In this document: one piece after another, positions 29,313 through 37,217 of the stretch
Layout of the letters: every line of letters begins with the position of its first letter
Position numbering within the stretch: position 1 is the stretch's first letter
Assembly: GCF_021287045.1 (NCBI RefSeq)
Contig: NZ_JAJTBG010000021.1
Location: 1 to 39,464 of the forward strand
Direction of reading: 5' to 3'
DNA from: Oryzomicrobium sp.
Lineage (GTDB): Bacteria; Pseudomonadota; Gammaproteobacteria; Burkholderiales; Rhodocyclaceae
Length of the DNA: 39,464 bases
Made by a program: the position numbers and the translations under genes
The notes under the pieces: model-generated
What the model saw: the letters and a program-made list of their open reading frames with translations, nothing else
Told to the model about the DNA's origin: nothing
Databases searched by the model: none

Positions 29313-30874
29313 GCGACGACGTTCTGCCCGGCGCCCCCGACACCACCGGCCCGGGCGCTGCCCCCAGCGCCGCCCCGGGCCGGCGCATCGTCCTCGGCCC
29401 CTTCAACCGGGTCGAGGGGGACCTGGAAGTGTCCCTGGACGTGGCTGGCGGCACGGTGGTGGCGGCCTACGTCAATTCGCCCCTGTACCGGGGCTTCGAG
29501 CAGATTCTGCCCGGCCGCGCCACCCTGGACGCCCTGGCCATCGTGCCGCGCATCTGCGGCATCTGCTCGGTGGCCCAGTCCCTGGCTGCGGTGCAGGCCC
29601 TGGAAGCCCTGGGCGGCATCGTCCCGGCGGCCAACGGGGTGCGGGCGCGCAACCTGATCCTGGGGGCGGAGAACCTGGCCGACCACCTCAGCCACTTTGT
29701 CCTGTTCTTCCTGCCCGACTTCACCCACCCGGCCTACGCCGGCCGCCCCTGGCACGGCGAGGCCCAGCGGCGCCTCACCGCCCTGCGCGGCAGCGCCACC
29801 GCCTGGGCCCTGCCGGCCCGGGCCGGGCTGCTCAAGGTGATGGGCTTGCTCGCCGGCCACTGGCCCCACACCCTGGGGCTGCAACCCGGCGGCACCACCC
29901 GGGGCGTCAGCGCTTCGGAACGGCTGCGCCTGATCGCCCTGCTGGCGGACTTTCGCCGCGCCCTGGAAACTCACCTGTTCGCCGACCGGCTGGAGCATTT
30001 TTCCGCCCTCGACTCGGCCGAGGCCCTGGCGGCCTGGGGGCAGGCCCAGGCCTCCGTCGGCGTGATGGGGGAGGCGGCCTTCTTCCTCGCCATCGCCCGG
30101 GATCTGGCGCAAAGCAGCCACGATCTGGCCGCCCTGGGCCGGGCCAGCGACCGCTTCCTCAGCGTCGGCGCGTATGGCGGCGGCGGGGAGGGTTTCACGG
30201 GCGATGCTGCAAACCCCGCGCCCCTATTGGCTTCCGGACGATGGTCCCCGGAGAGTGGCGTCCAGCCTTGGTCTGCGCAGGACATCCGTGAAGACGTCCA
30301 TTCGGCGTGGCTTGCCGAGGTGCCACCCGTACATCCTGCCCAGGCCGACACGGTGGTCGATGCCGACAAGCCCGGTGCCTACACTTGGTGCAAGGCCCCC
30401 CGCTACGCCGGGGAGGTGGTGGAGGTGGGGGCCCTGGCACGCCAGGTGGTGGACGGCCATCCCCTGGCACGGGACCTGGTGGCCCGCCACGGCGGCAGCG
30501 TGCTCGCCCGGGTGGCGGCGCGCCTGCTGGAACTGGCCCGGGTGGTGCCGGCCCTGGAACGCTGGGCCCGGGAACTGGTGCCCGGCGAGCCCTTCTGCCA
30601 CCCTGCCGAGCTGCCCGCCAGCGGCAGCGCCGCCGGCCTGATCGAAGCCGCCCGGGGCAGCCTGGGCCACTGGGTCACGGTGGAGCGCGGCCGCATCGTC
30701 CGCTACCAGATCGTCGCCCCCACCACCTGGAACTTTTCCCCCCGGGACGCCACCGGCATCCCCGGCCCCCTGGAACAGGCATTGGTCGGCCTGCCCGCCG
30801 GCGAGGGGGCGTTGCCCCTGGTGCAGCACGTGGTGCGTTCCTTCGATCCATGCATGGCCTGTACGGTGCATTAG
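29309..30874 (+). CDS. hoxC: Regulatory (H2-sensing) hydrogenase large subunit
   Basis: NiFe subunit of the H2 sensor (HupV family), 521 residues. The N-terminal motif is RICGICSVAQ, with Gln90 where catalytic enzymes have His, a mark of sensor hydrogenases. The C-terminus is DPCMACTVH followed directly by the stop, so there is no extension to cleave and HoxM is not needed. KAPRYAGEVVEVGALARQ near residues 363-380 is the conserved central block. It is the last intact host gene; an integrase gene begins its 3' end only 60 bases further on, convergent with it. Confidence 0.96.
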   Translation: MSDDVLPGAPDTTGPGAAPSAAPGRRIVLGPFNRVEGDLEVSLDVAGGTVVAAYVNSPLYRGFEQILPGRATLDALAIVPRICGICSVAQSLAAVQALEALGGIVPAANGVRARNLILGAENLADHLSHFVLFFLPDFTHPAYAGRPWHGEAQRRLTALRGSATAWALPARAGLLKVMGLLAGHWPHTLGLQPGGTTRGVSASERLRLIALLADFRRALETHLFADRLEHFSALDSAEALAAWGQAQASVGVMGEAAFFLAIARDLAQSSHDLAALGRASDRFLSVGAYGGGGEGFTGDAANPAPLLASGRWSPESGVQPWSAQDIREDVHSAWLAEVPPVHPAQADTVVDADKPGAYTWCKAPRYAGEVVEVGALARQVVDGHPLARDLVARHGGSVLARVAARLLELARVVPALERWARELVPGEPFCHPAELPASGSAAGLIEAARGSLGHWVTVERGRIVRYQIVAPTTWNFSPRDATGIPGPLEQALVGLPAGEGALPLVQHVVRSFDPCMACTVH

Positions 30875-30910
30875 GCCGAAACCCGCATGGCTGCTAGGGG
30901 GCGCTGAAAA

Positions 30911-30929
30911 TTACTGAATATTTACTGAA
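30911..30929. repeat. Direct repeat near the attachment site, candidate integrase arm sites
   Basis: TTACTGAA occurs at 30911-30918 and again at 30922-30929, spaced 11 bases start to start (one helical turn), in an AT-rich stretch between hoxC and the integrase stop. Lambda-type integrases bind paired arm sites of this kind near attP. The core site itself cannot be fixed without the other end. Confidence 0.45.
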
Positions 30930-30934
30930 AACGA

Positions 30935-31963
30935 TCAGCAAGAAATCGTGACCCATTCGGCTCCGCGGGAATCCTGATACAGAGCCGACATAGCCTCAGT
31001 CTTATGGCCAAGTAGTACCCGGACATCAACGCCTTGCTCCTTCCACAGTCGGGCGGCAAGAGAGCGGATTTCATGAAAAGTCGGTGGATTCTCGCTAGTT
31101 ATACCTGCTGCTTCACGTGCTTCCCGGAATAGCTGCTCGATAGTCTTATCCCTTATCTTGTCGCCGGGTTTAGCTCGTCCAACATGGCGTTGGTGGTGCA
31201 ATAGATAGCGACTGACCGTGGCAGTGCGACAACGGCCGATCACATCCCCTAGGGTCCATTTCATTACGGCAAGGTACATCGACAGCGGGATGCGAACCTT
31301 TAGTCCCTTTTTTACGTGCTCAACCCATAAGTACCCCTCTTTGACCTGCGACCACTGAATGTTCATGACGTTGGTTCGACGCATCCCGGTCATGAGTGCA
31401 ATTTCCATCGCGCGCTGTAAAACCGGGTTGGCCTTAGCGTAGATCGCTTTAAAGGCATCGAGCGTTAGACGTGCGCGCTTCGTGACGGGGGCTGGCGTAG
31501 TTAAATCCGCCGCAGGGTTAGCTCTGATCCAGCCCTTGCCTATTGCTGCACCGAACACGACTTTTGCCGTTGAGAGCATAGCCTGGCGCATTCGTGGCTT
31601 CTCTTCCCAGTTCGCATCTAGCCAGTCGTTAATTTCCAGGGGAGCAAGCTTGGACAGAACGTTGTGGCCGAGACCGTCGCGTAAATATTTCATTCGCACA
31701 TGCTTGCCGTGCAACTTCTCGAACTCGTTACACCAGTCGGCAACGGTGCGTTCGGCAGTGCCAGTAATGCGGTCAAGCAACGTTACCGCCTGCTGCTGAA
31801 AGTGCAGGTTTGCCTGAATTGCTTGCGTAACTGCACGGGCCTTGTCGCGCCCCAAACCGTAAACCTCTTTCGTCACCGGGTGCCTGTAGGTGTAGTAGCC
31901 GCGCTGCTCGTATAGGTTTGGTGGGAGGCCGGCGTTTTTACGTAAGCGGGATCGGGGAGCCAT
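30935..31963 (-). CDS. int: Lambda-type tyrosine integrase
   Basis: Site-specific recombinase of the element, 342 residues. The N-terminal ~60 residues resemble the arm-site-binding domain of lambda Int (LPPNLYEQRGYYTYRHP, residues 13-29; GLGRDKARAVTQAIQAN, 36-52). A core-binding domain and a catalytic domain follow, with Arg195 (TGMRRTN), His297-x-x-Arg300 (HEIR), His320 (LLGH) and the nucleophile Tyr329. It looks intact. Its start lies inside the end of the excisionase gene, as in lambda. It lies next to the presumed attachment site. Confidence 0.95.
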   Translation of the reverse strand: MAPRSRLRKNAGLPPNLYEQRGYYTYRHPVTKEVYGLGRDKARAVTQAIQANLHFQQQAVTLLDRITGTAERTVADWCNEFEKLHGKHVRMKYLRDGLGHNVLSKLAPLEINDWLDANWEEKPRMRQAMLSTAKVVFGAAIGKGWIRANPAADLTTPAPVTKRARLTLDAFKAIYAKANPVLQRAMEIALMTGMRRTNVMNIQWSQVKEGYLWVEHVKKGLKVRIPLSMYLAVMKWTLGDVIGRCRTATVSRYLLHHQRHVGRAKPGDKIRDKTIEQLFREAREAAGITSENPPTFHEIRSLAARLWKEQGVDVRVLLGHKTEAMSALYQDSRGAEWVTISC

Positions 31964-32123
31964 TTAGCACCTCACTGATGTGGCGAGCTTTTTCGTTGAC
32001 GTAGTACGCCCGGCCTATCTTGACCGGTGGGGGAATGATCTTGCCGTCGCGTGTCCAGTTGCGGAGTGTGTTGGGGTGCGGCGGGGGATCGAGGCGTTCG
32101 GCCCATTTTTTCAGACTAATCAT
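31938..32123 (-). CDS. xis: Lambda Xis-like excisionase
   Basis: 61-residue winged-helix recombination directionality factor. The pattern LKKWAERLD...NTLRNWTRDGKIIPPPVKIGRAYYV closely follows the lambda Xis layout (described here in two parts: NTLRNWTRDGKI at 19-30, PPPVKIGRAYYV at 31-42). It overlaps int by 26 bases and the helicase gene by 8 bases. An intact Int/Xis pair suggests the element can still excise. Confidence 0.88.
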   Translation of the reverse strand: MISLKKWAERLDPPPHPNTLRNWTRDGKIIPPPVKIGRAYYVNEKARHISEVLNGSPIPLT

Positions 32124-33516
32124 GATTTCCCCTTCGTTTCATGGATTCAAGCAGTAGGTCTTGCACTTCACGCTTCGACTCGCGGCGGGCCATGACCAAC
32201 TCGTCAACGGTGTCGGCGGTAACGATGTGGTGGATGAACACCGGGCGGTCGTGCCCGGCTTGTGCCTGGCGCGTGGGGCCGATGCGCTCGATGATTTGCT
32301 GGTACTGCTCCAGGTCCCACCAGTGGCCGAAGAAGGCCAGGGTGTTTCCGCCGTCCTGCAAGTTCAGCCCGTGGCCGGCGCTGGCCGGGTGGGCAAACAA
32401 GACCGGGATCTTCCCGGCGTTCCAGTCGCGGATGGTCTGCGGGTCTTTGTCCAGCGCGCGGCCCCTGGGGAAGGCGCGCTGCAGACGGGCAAGGTCGCTC
32501 TTGAAGTGGTAGGCCACCAGTACCGGCATGCCAGCTGCCTCCTCGATCACGTCCTCAAGCGCTTGCAGCTTCGCGTCGTGGATGTCGGCGAAAGCACTGC
32601 ACGTGGCGTCGGTGTAGATCGCGCCGTTGGCGAGTTGTAGGCACTTGATCGTCTTGCTGGCCGCGTTGAAGGCTTCCACCTCGGTGCCGCATTCCAGCGC
32701 GAGAAACATCTCGCGCTCCATGTCCTTGTAGAGGCGCCGTGCCTTGGCCGGTAACTCCACGCGGATAACGTTGATGATGGGTTCGGCGATGTCGAAATAG
32801 TCCCGGGCATCTAGCGAGAGGCATAGGTCGCGCATACGGTCCTCGATCTGCTCCTGGGCGAACGGCAGCGGGTCCAGGCGTACGGCGTGGCGGTCGTTAC
32901 CTACCTGAATGGACTGGAACCACCGGGCTTTAAACGCCTCGAAACTGCGCCCCAGGCGCACACCCTTGTCGAGGAACCACGCCTGCCCCCACAGATCCTG
33001 CAAGCCGTTGGGGCTGGGCGTACCGGTCAGTTCGATGAAGCGGTCAACCTTGCAGTGGGCAACCCTGGCGAGGGCTTGGGCACGCACTCCGCCCTGACGT
33101 AGCCGGAAAGACTTGAGCTTGGTCGATTCATCGGCCACCACTTTGCGAAATGGCCACTTGTCACCGTAGTGCTCGATCAGCCAGGGGAGGTTGTCGTAGT
33201 TCGTGGTGTAGACCGTGGCCGGGCACTTGAGCGCGGCGCGGCGTTCAGCCGGCGTGCCAACGACGGCCGACACCTCCACGTTGCGCAGGTGGCCCCACTT
33301 CGTTGCCTCGTCGGGCCAGGTGCTCGCGGCCACGCGCAGCGGAGCCAACACCAGGGCCGGGCCGGGCTCGACAAGCTCGAGGATGTCCAGGGCGGTGAGT
33401 GCGGAAACCGTCTTACCCATGCCCATGCCTGCCCATACGGCGTTGCGCTGTACATCAAGCACGTGGTCGATCACAGGCTGCTGGTACTCACGTGGAATGA
33501 AGGCTTGGCGGGTCAT
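32116..33516 (-). CDS. SNF2/DEAD-type phage helicase
   Basis: Superfamily 2 helicase, 466 residues from the ATG at 33516 (the frame is open further upstream, but that part overlaps other genes). Motifs: Walker A AGMGMGKT (29-36), DEAD-box equivalent DEST (129-132), the LTGTPSPNGLQDLWGQAWFL segment (near 158-177), and motif VI IERIGPTRQAQAG near residue 420. It is common in replication modules of phages that encode their own polymerase. Coupled upstream by ATGA to a 27-codon ORF. Confidence 0.93.
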   Translation of the reverse strand: MTRQAFIPREYQQPVIDHVLDVQRNAVWAGMGMGKTVSALTALDILELVEPGPALVLAPLRVAASTWPDEATKWGHLRNVEVSAVVGTPAERRAALKCPATVYTTNYDNLPWLIEHYGDKWPFRKVVADESTKLKSFRLRQGGVRAQALARVAHCKVDRFIELTGTPSPNGLQDLWGQAWFLDKGVRLGRSFEAFKARWFQSIQVGNDRHAVRLDPLPFAQEQIEDRMRDLCLSLDARDYFDIAEPIINVIRVELPAKARRLYKDMEREMFLALECGTEVEAFNAASKTIKCLQLANGAIYTDATCSAFADIHDAKLQALEDVIEEAAGMPVLVAYHFKSDLARLQRAFPRGRALDKDPQTIRDWNAGKIPVLFAHPASAGHGLNLQDGGNTLAFFGHWWDLEQYQQIIERIGPTRQAQAGHDRPVFIHHIVTADTVDELVMARRESKREVQDLLLESMKRRGNHD

Positions 33517-33596
33517 GGCTTCATTTCTTTGGGCGTGTTGGCGGCCACAACCAGCGAGGCCACCCACGTGATGTAGTCGCGCATTTCCTTGCTCAT
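33513..33596 (-). CDS. 27-residue phage microprotein
   Basis: MSKEMRDYITWVASLVVAANT followed by six more residues; the middle is hydrophobic. Its start overlaps the stop of the preceding gene and its stop overlaps the helicase start, each by ATGA. It may be a leader that couples translation of the helicase, or a functional small membrane peptide. I recognise no family. Confidence 0.5.
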   Translation of the reverse strand: MSKEMRDYITWVASLVVAANTPKEMKP

Positions 33597-33754
33597 TTAC
33601 CAAGCCTCCACGTGCCAAATTCGATACGCCAACAGATCGCCCAACACGCGACGACGAGGCACGCCCCGAAGATCATGCCCAGCCAGGTATGCCCAGCACA
33701 GCACAGCGCGAACCAGGCGGGCCAATAGACTTGAGCGATTAGCGCGTACCTCAT
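33593..33754 (-). CDS. 53-residue small membrane protein of the phage
   Basis: MRYALIAQVYWPAWFALCC begins a chain with one or two hydrophobic helices (residues ~3-45) and a basic C-terminus. The start ATG at 33754 overlaps the stop of the VRR-NUC gene and the stop overlaps the next ATG. Function unknown; single-pass phage proteins of this size are common. Confidence 0.6.
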   Translation of the reverse strand: MRYALIAQVYWPAWFALCCAGHTWLGMIFGACLVVACWAICWRIEFGTWRLGK

Positions 33755-34014
33755 GCCAGCACCTCGTCGACACCTTCGAACGAATCGACGACCTCGACGC
33801 GCTGGCCCATGCGGCGCATGCGCTCGTGCTCGCGGATTTGATGCGGCCGGCACTTCTCGCCGGGGGCTTTGAGTTCCACCCATAGGGTTTTTCCCGGGAG
33901 CATGGCGAGGCGATCGGGCGCGCCATTGCGCCCGATCCATCTCACCTTGCGTACCTCGCCGCCCAGCGCCTTGACGCGCTCGACGAGGTACTTCTCGATG
34001 GCGCTCTCACGCAT
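33751..34014 (-). CDS. VRR-NUC domain nuclease
   Basis: 87-residue stand-alone nuclease of the PD-(D/E)XK superfamily, VRR-NUC family. Catalytic residues are recognisable as Asp34 (APDRLAMLPG), Glu47 and Lys49 (LWVELKAPG), with Gln59 downstream. Family members cleave branched DNA. A GGAGGAAA ribosome site lies within the preceding small ORF. It sits between the phage DNA polymerase and helicase genes, so a role in processing replication or recombination structures is likely. Confidence 0.92.
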   Translation of the reverse strand: MRESAIEKYLVERVKALGGEVRKVRWIGRNGAPDRLAMLPGKTLWVELKAPGEKCRPHQIREHERMRRMGQRVEVVDSFEGVDEVLA

Positions 34015-34102
34015 GGCGGCATTTCCTCCAAGCGTTTTGCCAGGCGACAGCCGGGCCGTAGCCCAAGCCGCGGTACATGCGATACAGGCGCAGCAGTTTC
34101 AT
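34007..34102 (-). CDS. 31-residue basic phage microprotein
   Basis: MKLLRLYRMYRGLGYGPAVA then 11 residues rich in Arg, Trp and His. An AAGGA ribosome site precedes the start, 3 bases after the polymerase stop, and the 3' end overlaps the VRR-NUC start by 8 bases. Small basic proteins of this look occur in phage replication operons; the function is unknown. Confidence 0.55.
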   Translation of the reverse strand: MKLLRLYRMYRGLGYGPAVAWQNAWRKCRHA

Positions 34103-34105
34103 GGA

Positions 34106-36172
34106 TCAGTCCTTGCGGTAGCGATAGGCTTCAAAGCCTGCCGCGGCGAGCGGTAGGCCGGCAGCCCAGGGGGGATTGGCAGCCATCAGGGCCGCCAGGC
34201 GGGTGGCGTTAAATTCGTCGCAGTCCTCGACTTCGGTGAGGTTTTCGTCATGTACCGAGAGGACGATCTGGTAACCGGCCGCCTCGATGGCCGGCATGTT
34301 CCCGGCGAGCACATCGCGGCTCGCGGCCTGGGTGACGTTCTCGGCCAGCTTCCCGCCGTAGGTCTTGAGGCGGGACCACTTGCGGCTGTACTGGTTGATG
34401 CCCATGTACGAGAGCTTCCCGGCGTCATCCACCTGGGGGCTCGGGTAGCACAGGAACCGGCCGGACGGCAGGCGCATGCGCAGCCAAGCGCCGTCGCGGC
34501 GCAGCTTCAACATGCGACAGGTAAAGGTCACCCCCGGGCGCTGCACGGCGAGCACGGCGGCTTCCTGCAAGTCCTTCCAAAATGAGGACACCGCGGGGTG
34601 CGCACGGCGCCACAGGCGTTTTAGCGCGTCGCATACGATGAAGGTCTTGGGCTTAAGGCCGAAGTCGCCGAGGCGCTGCTGTGTACGCCAGGCGAGGAAT
34701 TGCTCGGCCTCGGCAATGATGTCGGCGGGGATACTGGACCATGCTGCTTCGGCCATTGCGTCCAGGTCGATGCCGTAGGTGGCCGCTCCGGTGAGGAAGG
34801 CCCCGACACCACCCTCGTAGCCCAGCATCAGTTCCATGACCTTGCCGATCTGCCGCTGATCCTTCTCGACCGAATCGGGCGACACCGCGAAAGCCTTGGC
34901 ATAGGCCAGCTTGTAGAGATCATGGCCGGTACCGGCGTCGAAATTGCGGAAGGCTTGCAGCTTCCACTCTTCGCCGGCCAGCCAAGCGATCATGCGGCCC
35001 TCGATGTTCGACAGGTCGGCGACCACCAGCTTCTTGCCCCTGGGCGCCACGATGCAGCCGCGGATCGCGCTGCTGGTCAGCTCCATGACGTTGCCGAAGA
35101 GCAGATCCTCGCAATCTGCTTTCAAGGCCTCGATGCCCTGCTCGATGGCGTCCTGCTTGAGCACGGGGCGCGGCAGGTTCTGCGGCTGGAACAGGCGCCC
35201 GGCCCAGCGGCCGGTGCGGCTGGCGCCGTTGAACTGCAGCGTGCCACGCAGGCGGCCGTCGCTGCTCACCCCTTTGGCAAGGGTCTTGTACTTGCTGGTG
35301 CTGGTGGTACTGGCCTGCAAGCGGATGGCGAGCAATTCGCGCAGTTCGGCCGGCAAGTCAGGATCGGCAACGCGCCGTTCCAGTGTGCTCTGTTGCATGT
35401 CGGGCAGGTCAAGGCCGTAGGCCGCAACCAGGTGGCGTAGCAGCGCGTCGCGCTGGGTGGCCGCCTGCACTACGCCCAGGGTCAGGTCGCTGGTGCGGGC
35501 GGCGAGTACCTTCTGCGCACGCTCTACGGCGCGGATGGCCGCGTGGGCGAGCTCGGTATCCATCAACACGCCCCGGTCATTGATCACCTGGTCGAGGTGC
35601 CACAGCTCCAGTTCGACCCCTTGGAAGTTCCAGGCCGGCAGTTTCTTGTCGATGGCGCGCATGGCCTCGATGTCAAGCCCGGCGTACTCCATGAATTGGG
35701 CCCACTCGACAGGGTGCGTCTCGCGCGTGGCTCGGCGCACCTTGCTGGTAGCCGGGCGCGGCTTGCAGAAGAGCTGGATCAGCTGGCGGCCGGCCTTGTC
35801 CTTCGCCTTGTCGGTTGGCACCTTGAGGATGTCGCACAGATCGCCCAGCGAGCCCGGCAGCGAATGCGCCAGGGCCTTGACCATCGTGTCGCGCCAGCGC
35901 GGAATCAACGGGCACCACTCGGGCATGGCGTGACGCAAGACGGTGCGGTCGAAGTGGGAGTTGTGGGCGCACACGATGACCTCGGGGTCGCCCAGCGCAG
36001 CAGCTAGGTCGTCAGGCATGCGCAGCGTTTCGGTCACGTCCCACACTTTCACGGGGCCATCATCGAGGGCATAGGCGAAAAGCATGACCTCCGCACCTTC
36101 GGCGTAAGCGTGGGTGCCGCTGGTGATGGGCACCGCGCTGTAGGTTTCGAGGTCAAGCCAGAGGGTCGTCAT
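34106..36172 (-). CDS. Phage family A DNA polymerase with 3'-5' exonuclease domain
   Basis: Replicative polymerase of T7/Pol I type, 688 residues from the ATG at 36172, chosen because GGAAAAG precedes it; an ATG at 36184 has no ribosome site. The N-terminal exonuclease domain has Asp7/Glu9 (LDLETYS), Asp75 (HNSHFDR) and Asp167 (YAGLDIEAM). The polymerase domain has motif [11 protein letters not shown] (Asp386), the motif-B helix with [12 protein letters not shown], and motif C VHDEN (near 640-644). All catalytic acids are present, so it should be active. There is no 5' nuclease domain. Confidence 0.95.
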   Translation of the reverse strand: MTTLWLDLETYSAVPITSGTHAYAEGAEVMLFAYALDDGPVKVWDVTETLRMPDDLAAALGDPEVIVCAHNSHFDRTVLRHAMPEWCPLIPRWRDTMVKALAHSLPGSLGDLCDILKVPTDKAKDKAGRQLIQLFCKPRPATSKVRRATRETHPVEWAQFMEYAGLDIEAMRAIDKKLPAWNFQGVELELWHLDQVINDRGVLMDTELAHAAIRAVERAQKVLAARTSDLTLGVVQAATQRDALLRHLVAAYGLDLPDMQQSTLERRVADPDLPAELRELLAIRLQASTTSTSKYKTLAKGVSSDGRLRGTLQFNGASRTGRWAGRLFQPQNLPRPVLKQDAIEQGIEALKADCEDLLFGNVMELTSSAIRGCIVAPRGKKLVVADLSNIEGRMIAWLAGEEWKLQAFRNFDAGTGHDLYKLAYAKAFAVSPDSVEKDQRQIGKVMELMLGYEGGVGAFLTGAATYGIDLDAMAEAAWSSIPADIIAEAEQFLAWRTQQRLGDFGLKPKTFIVCDALKRLWRRAHPAVSSFWKDLQEAAVLAVQRPGVTFTCRMLKLRRDGAWLRMRLPSGRFLCYPSPQVDDAGKLSYMGINQYSRKWSRLKTYGGKLAENVTQAASRDVLAGNMPAIEAAGYQIVLSVHDENLTEVEDCDEFNATRLAALMAANPPWAAGLPLAAAGFEAYRYRKD

Positions 36173-36190
36173 GTTCTTTTCCATGTTCGT

Positions 36191-36227
36191 TTTGCGATGG
36201 CCTCCATTCCTATGAGGGCATCGCAAA
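36191..36227 (-). promoter_or_regulatory. Large hairpin in the leader of the DNA polymerase gene
   Basis: TTTGCGATGGCCTC (36191-36204) and GAGGGCATCGCAAA (36214-36227) form a 14-bp stem with one mismatch and a 9-base loop, in the 87-base gap between rdgC and the polymerase gene, ending about 7 bases from the polymerase ribosome site. No U-run follows on the transcribed strand, so it is not a terminator. It may be a protein operator, a processing site or translational control. A second dyad, GCGCC-CTG-GGCGC, is at 36228-36240. Confidence 0.55.
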
Positions 36228-36259
36228 GCGCCCTGGGCGCAGGGCCCTGGGGAAAGGGT

Positions 36260-37168
36260 TTAATCGGTGGTCGCGGATCCAGGCGGAACGTAGCCCACCA
36301 GTTCGCACAGTGCATCGATGGCAGCCTCCAGGTTCATGAACTGGAACAAGGCTTCGAGGCCCCAGGCTTCAAAGGCGTCATCGGCGGGCTGCTCCTCTTC
36401 CAGGTCGGTGAAGGAGATGCCCCGGAAAACGAAGTCGGCGCCGAGCTTGAAGGTCACGGCGTGGTGATTCAGCCGGATAGCGTCCACCTGTAGTCCGTTG
36501 GACATGGCTTCGCGCAGGGGGCCTTCGTCACTGCTGGCCTGGATCGTCACCTTCTCGTTGTCCAGGCGCAGCCAGTAGGCGCCCGCAGGCTCGAAGTCGC
36601 CGAAGCTGTCCTTACCAGCCAAGTGGTCAGTGAGCCTGGTCGTCAGGCCCTGCTTTAACTCATCCACGTGGATGGTGGTCGTCTCGACGGACCCGACTAC
36701 CTTTACCAGGTCGGATATCACCCGGGCGGCTAGCTTGTTGCTGCTGGTGGCCAGTACCAGGGCGTGGGTCCCCGGGTTGTAGAAACCGAGCACCACGGTG
36801 CTACGGTGGAGGGCCCGGGTCTTCAACTCTGCAAAAACCTCGTCGCGTAGTTCGCGCACCCATTTGCGGCCGGGCCTGTAACCCTCCAGCTCGGCAATTT
36901 CGTCGCAACGCTTGGCTAGGGCGGCCTTCACGGCAGCGGCCGGGATGATTTTCTCGTCATAGCGGGTAGCGAATACCCGGATATGACTGCCTGGCAAAGT
37001 GCGGACCAGTTCCTGGGTGCCGTCGCCGGCCGGGACGAAGCCGGAGCGGCAGTAGTCATGCTCGCCCAACTCGGTAAAAGCCAGTTCGGTCAGGTGATTA
37101 GCCATCAATTCGGCAGTAGCGGGTAGCTTGGCCCGGTACACCCGGGCGCTCTTGATGATGATGTTCAT
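36260..37168 (-). CDS. rdgC: RdgC-family recombination-associated protein
   Basis: DNA-binding ring protein that in E. coli binds dsDNA and restrains RecA. The 302-residue product (start ATG 37168, AGGA ribosome site) shows the RdgC layout: short N-terminal strand, FVPAGDG and EKIIPAAAVKAAL (residues ~75-90), the KWVRELRDEVFAELKTRAL region, and the C-terminal GLQVDAIRL/ADFVFRGISFTDL blocks. Phage-encoded copies are known and presumably tune recombination during replication. It is downstream of a terminator-like hairpin and upstream of the polymerase gene. Confidence 0.88.
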   Translation of the reverse strand: MNIIIKSARVYRAKLPATAELMANHLTELAFTELGEHDYCRSGFVPAGDGTQELVRTLPGSHIRVFATRYDEKIIPAAAVKAALAKRCDEIAELEGYRPGRKWVRELRDEVFAELKTRALHRSTVVLGFYNPGTHALVLATSSNKLAARVISDLVKVVGSVETTTIHVDELKQGLTTRLTDHLAGKDSFGDFEPAGAYWLRLDNEKVTIQASSDEGPLREAMSNGLQVDAIRLNHHAVTFKLGADFVFRGISFTDLEEEQPADDAFEAWGLEALFQFMNLEAAIDALCELVGYVPPGSATTD

Positions 37169-37183
37169 TGAAAGTCCTGACTT

Positions 37184-37206
37184 AAAAGCCCGGCCCGAAG
37201 GCCGGG
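37184..37206 (-). terminator. UUCG-loop terminator or attenuator before rdgC
   Basis: On the minus strand CCCGGCC-TTCG-GGCCGGG forms a 7-bp GC stem with the very stable UUCG tetraloop, followed by CTTTT. It lies 11 bases after the end of the ssDNA-binding protein gene and only 8 bases before the rdgC ribosome site, so it may partly uncouple rdgC and the polymerase from the upstream genes. Confidence 0.7.
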
Positions 37207-37217
37207 GAATGTGGCGG

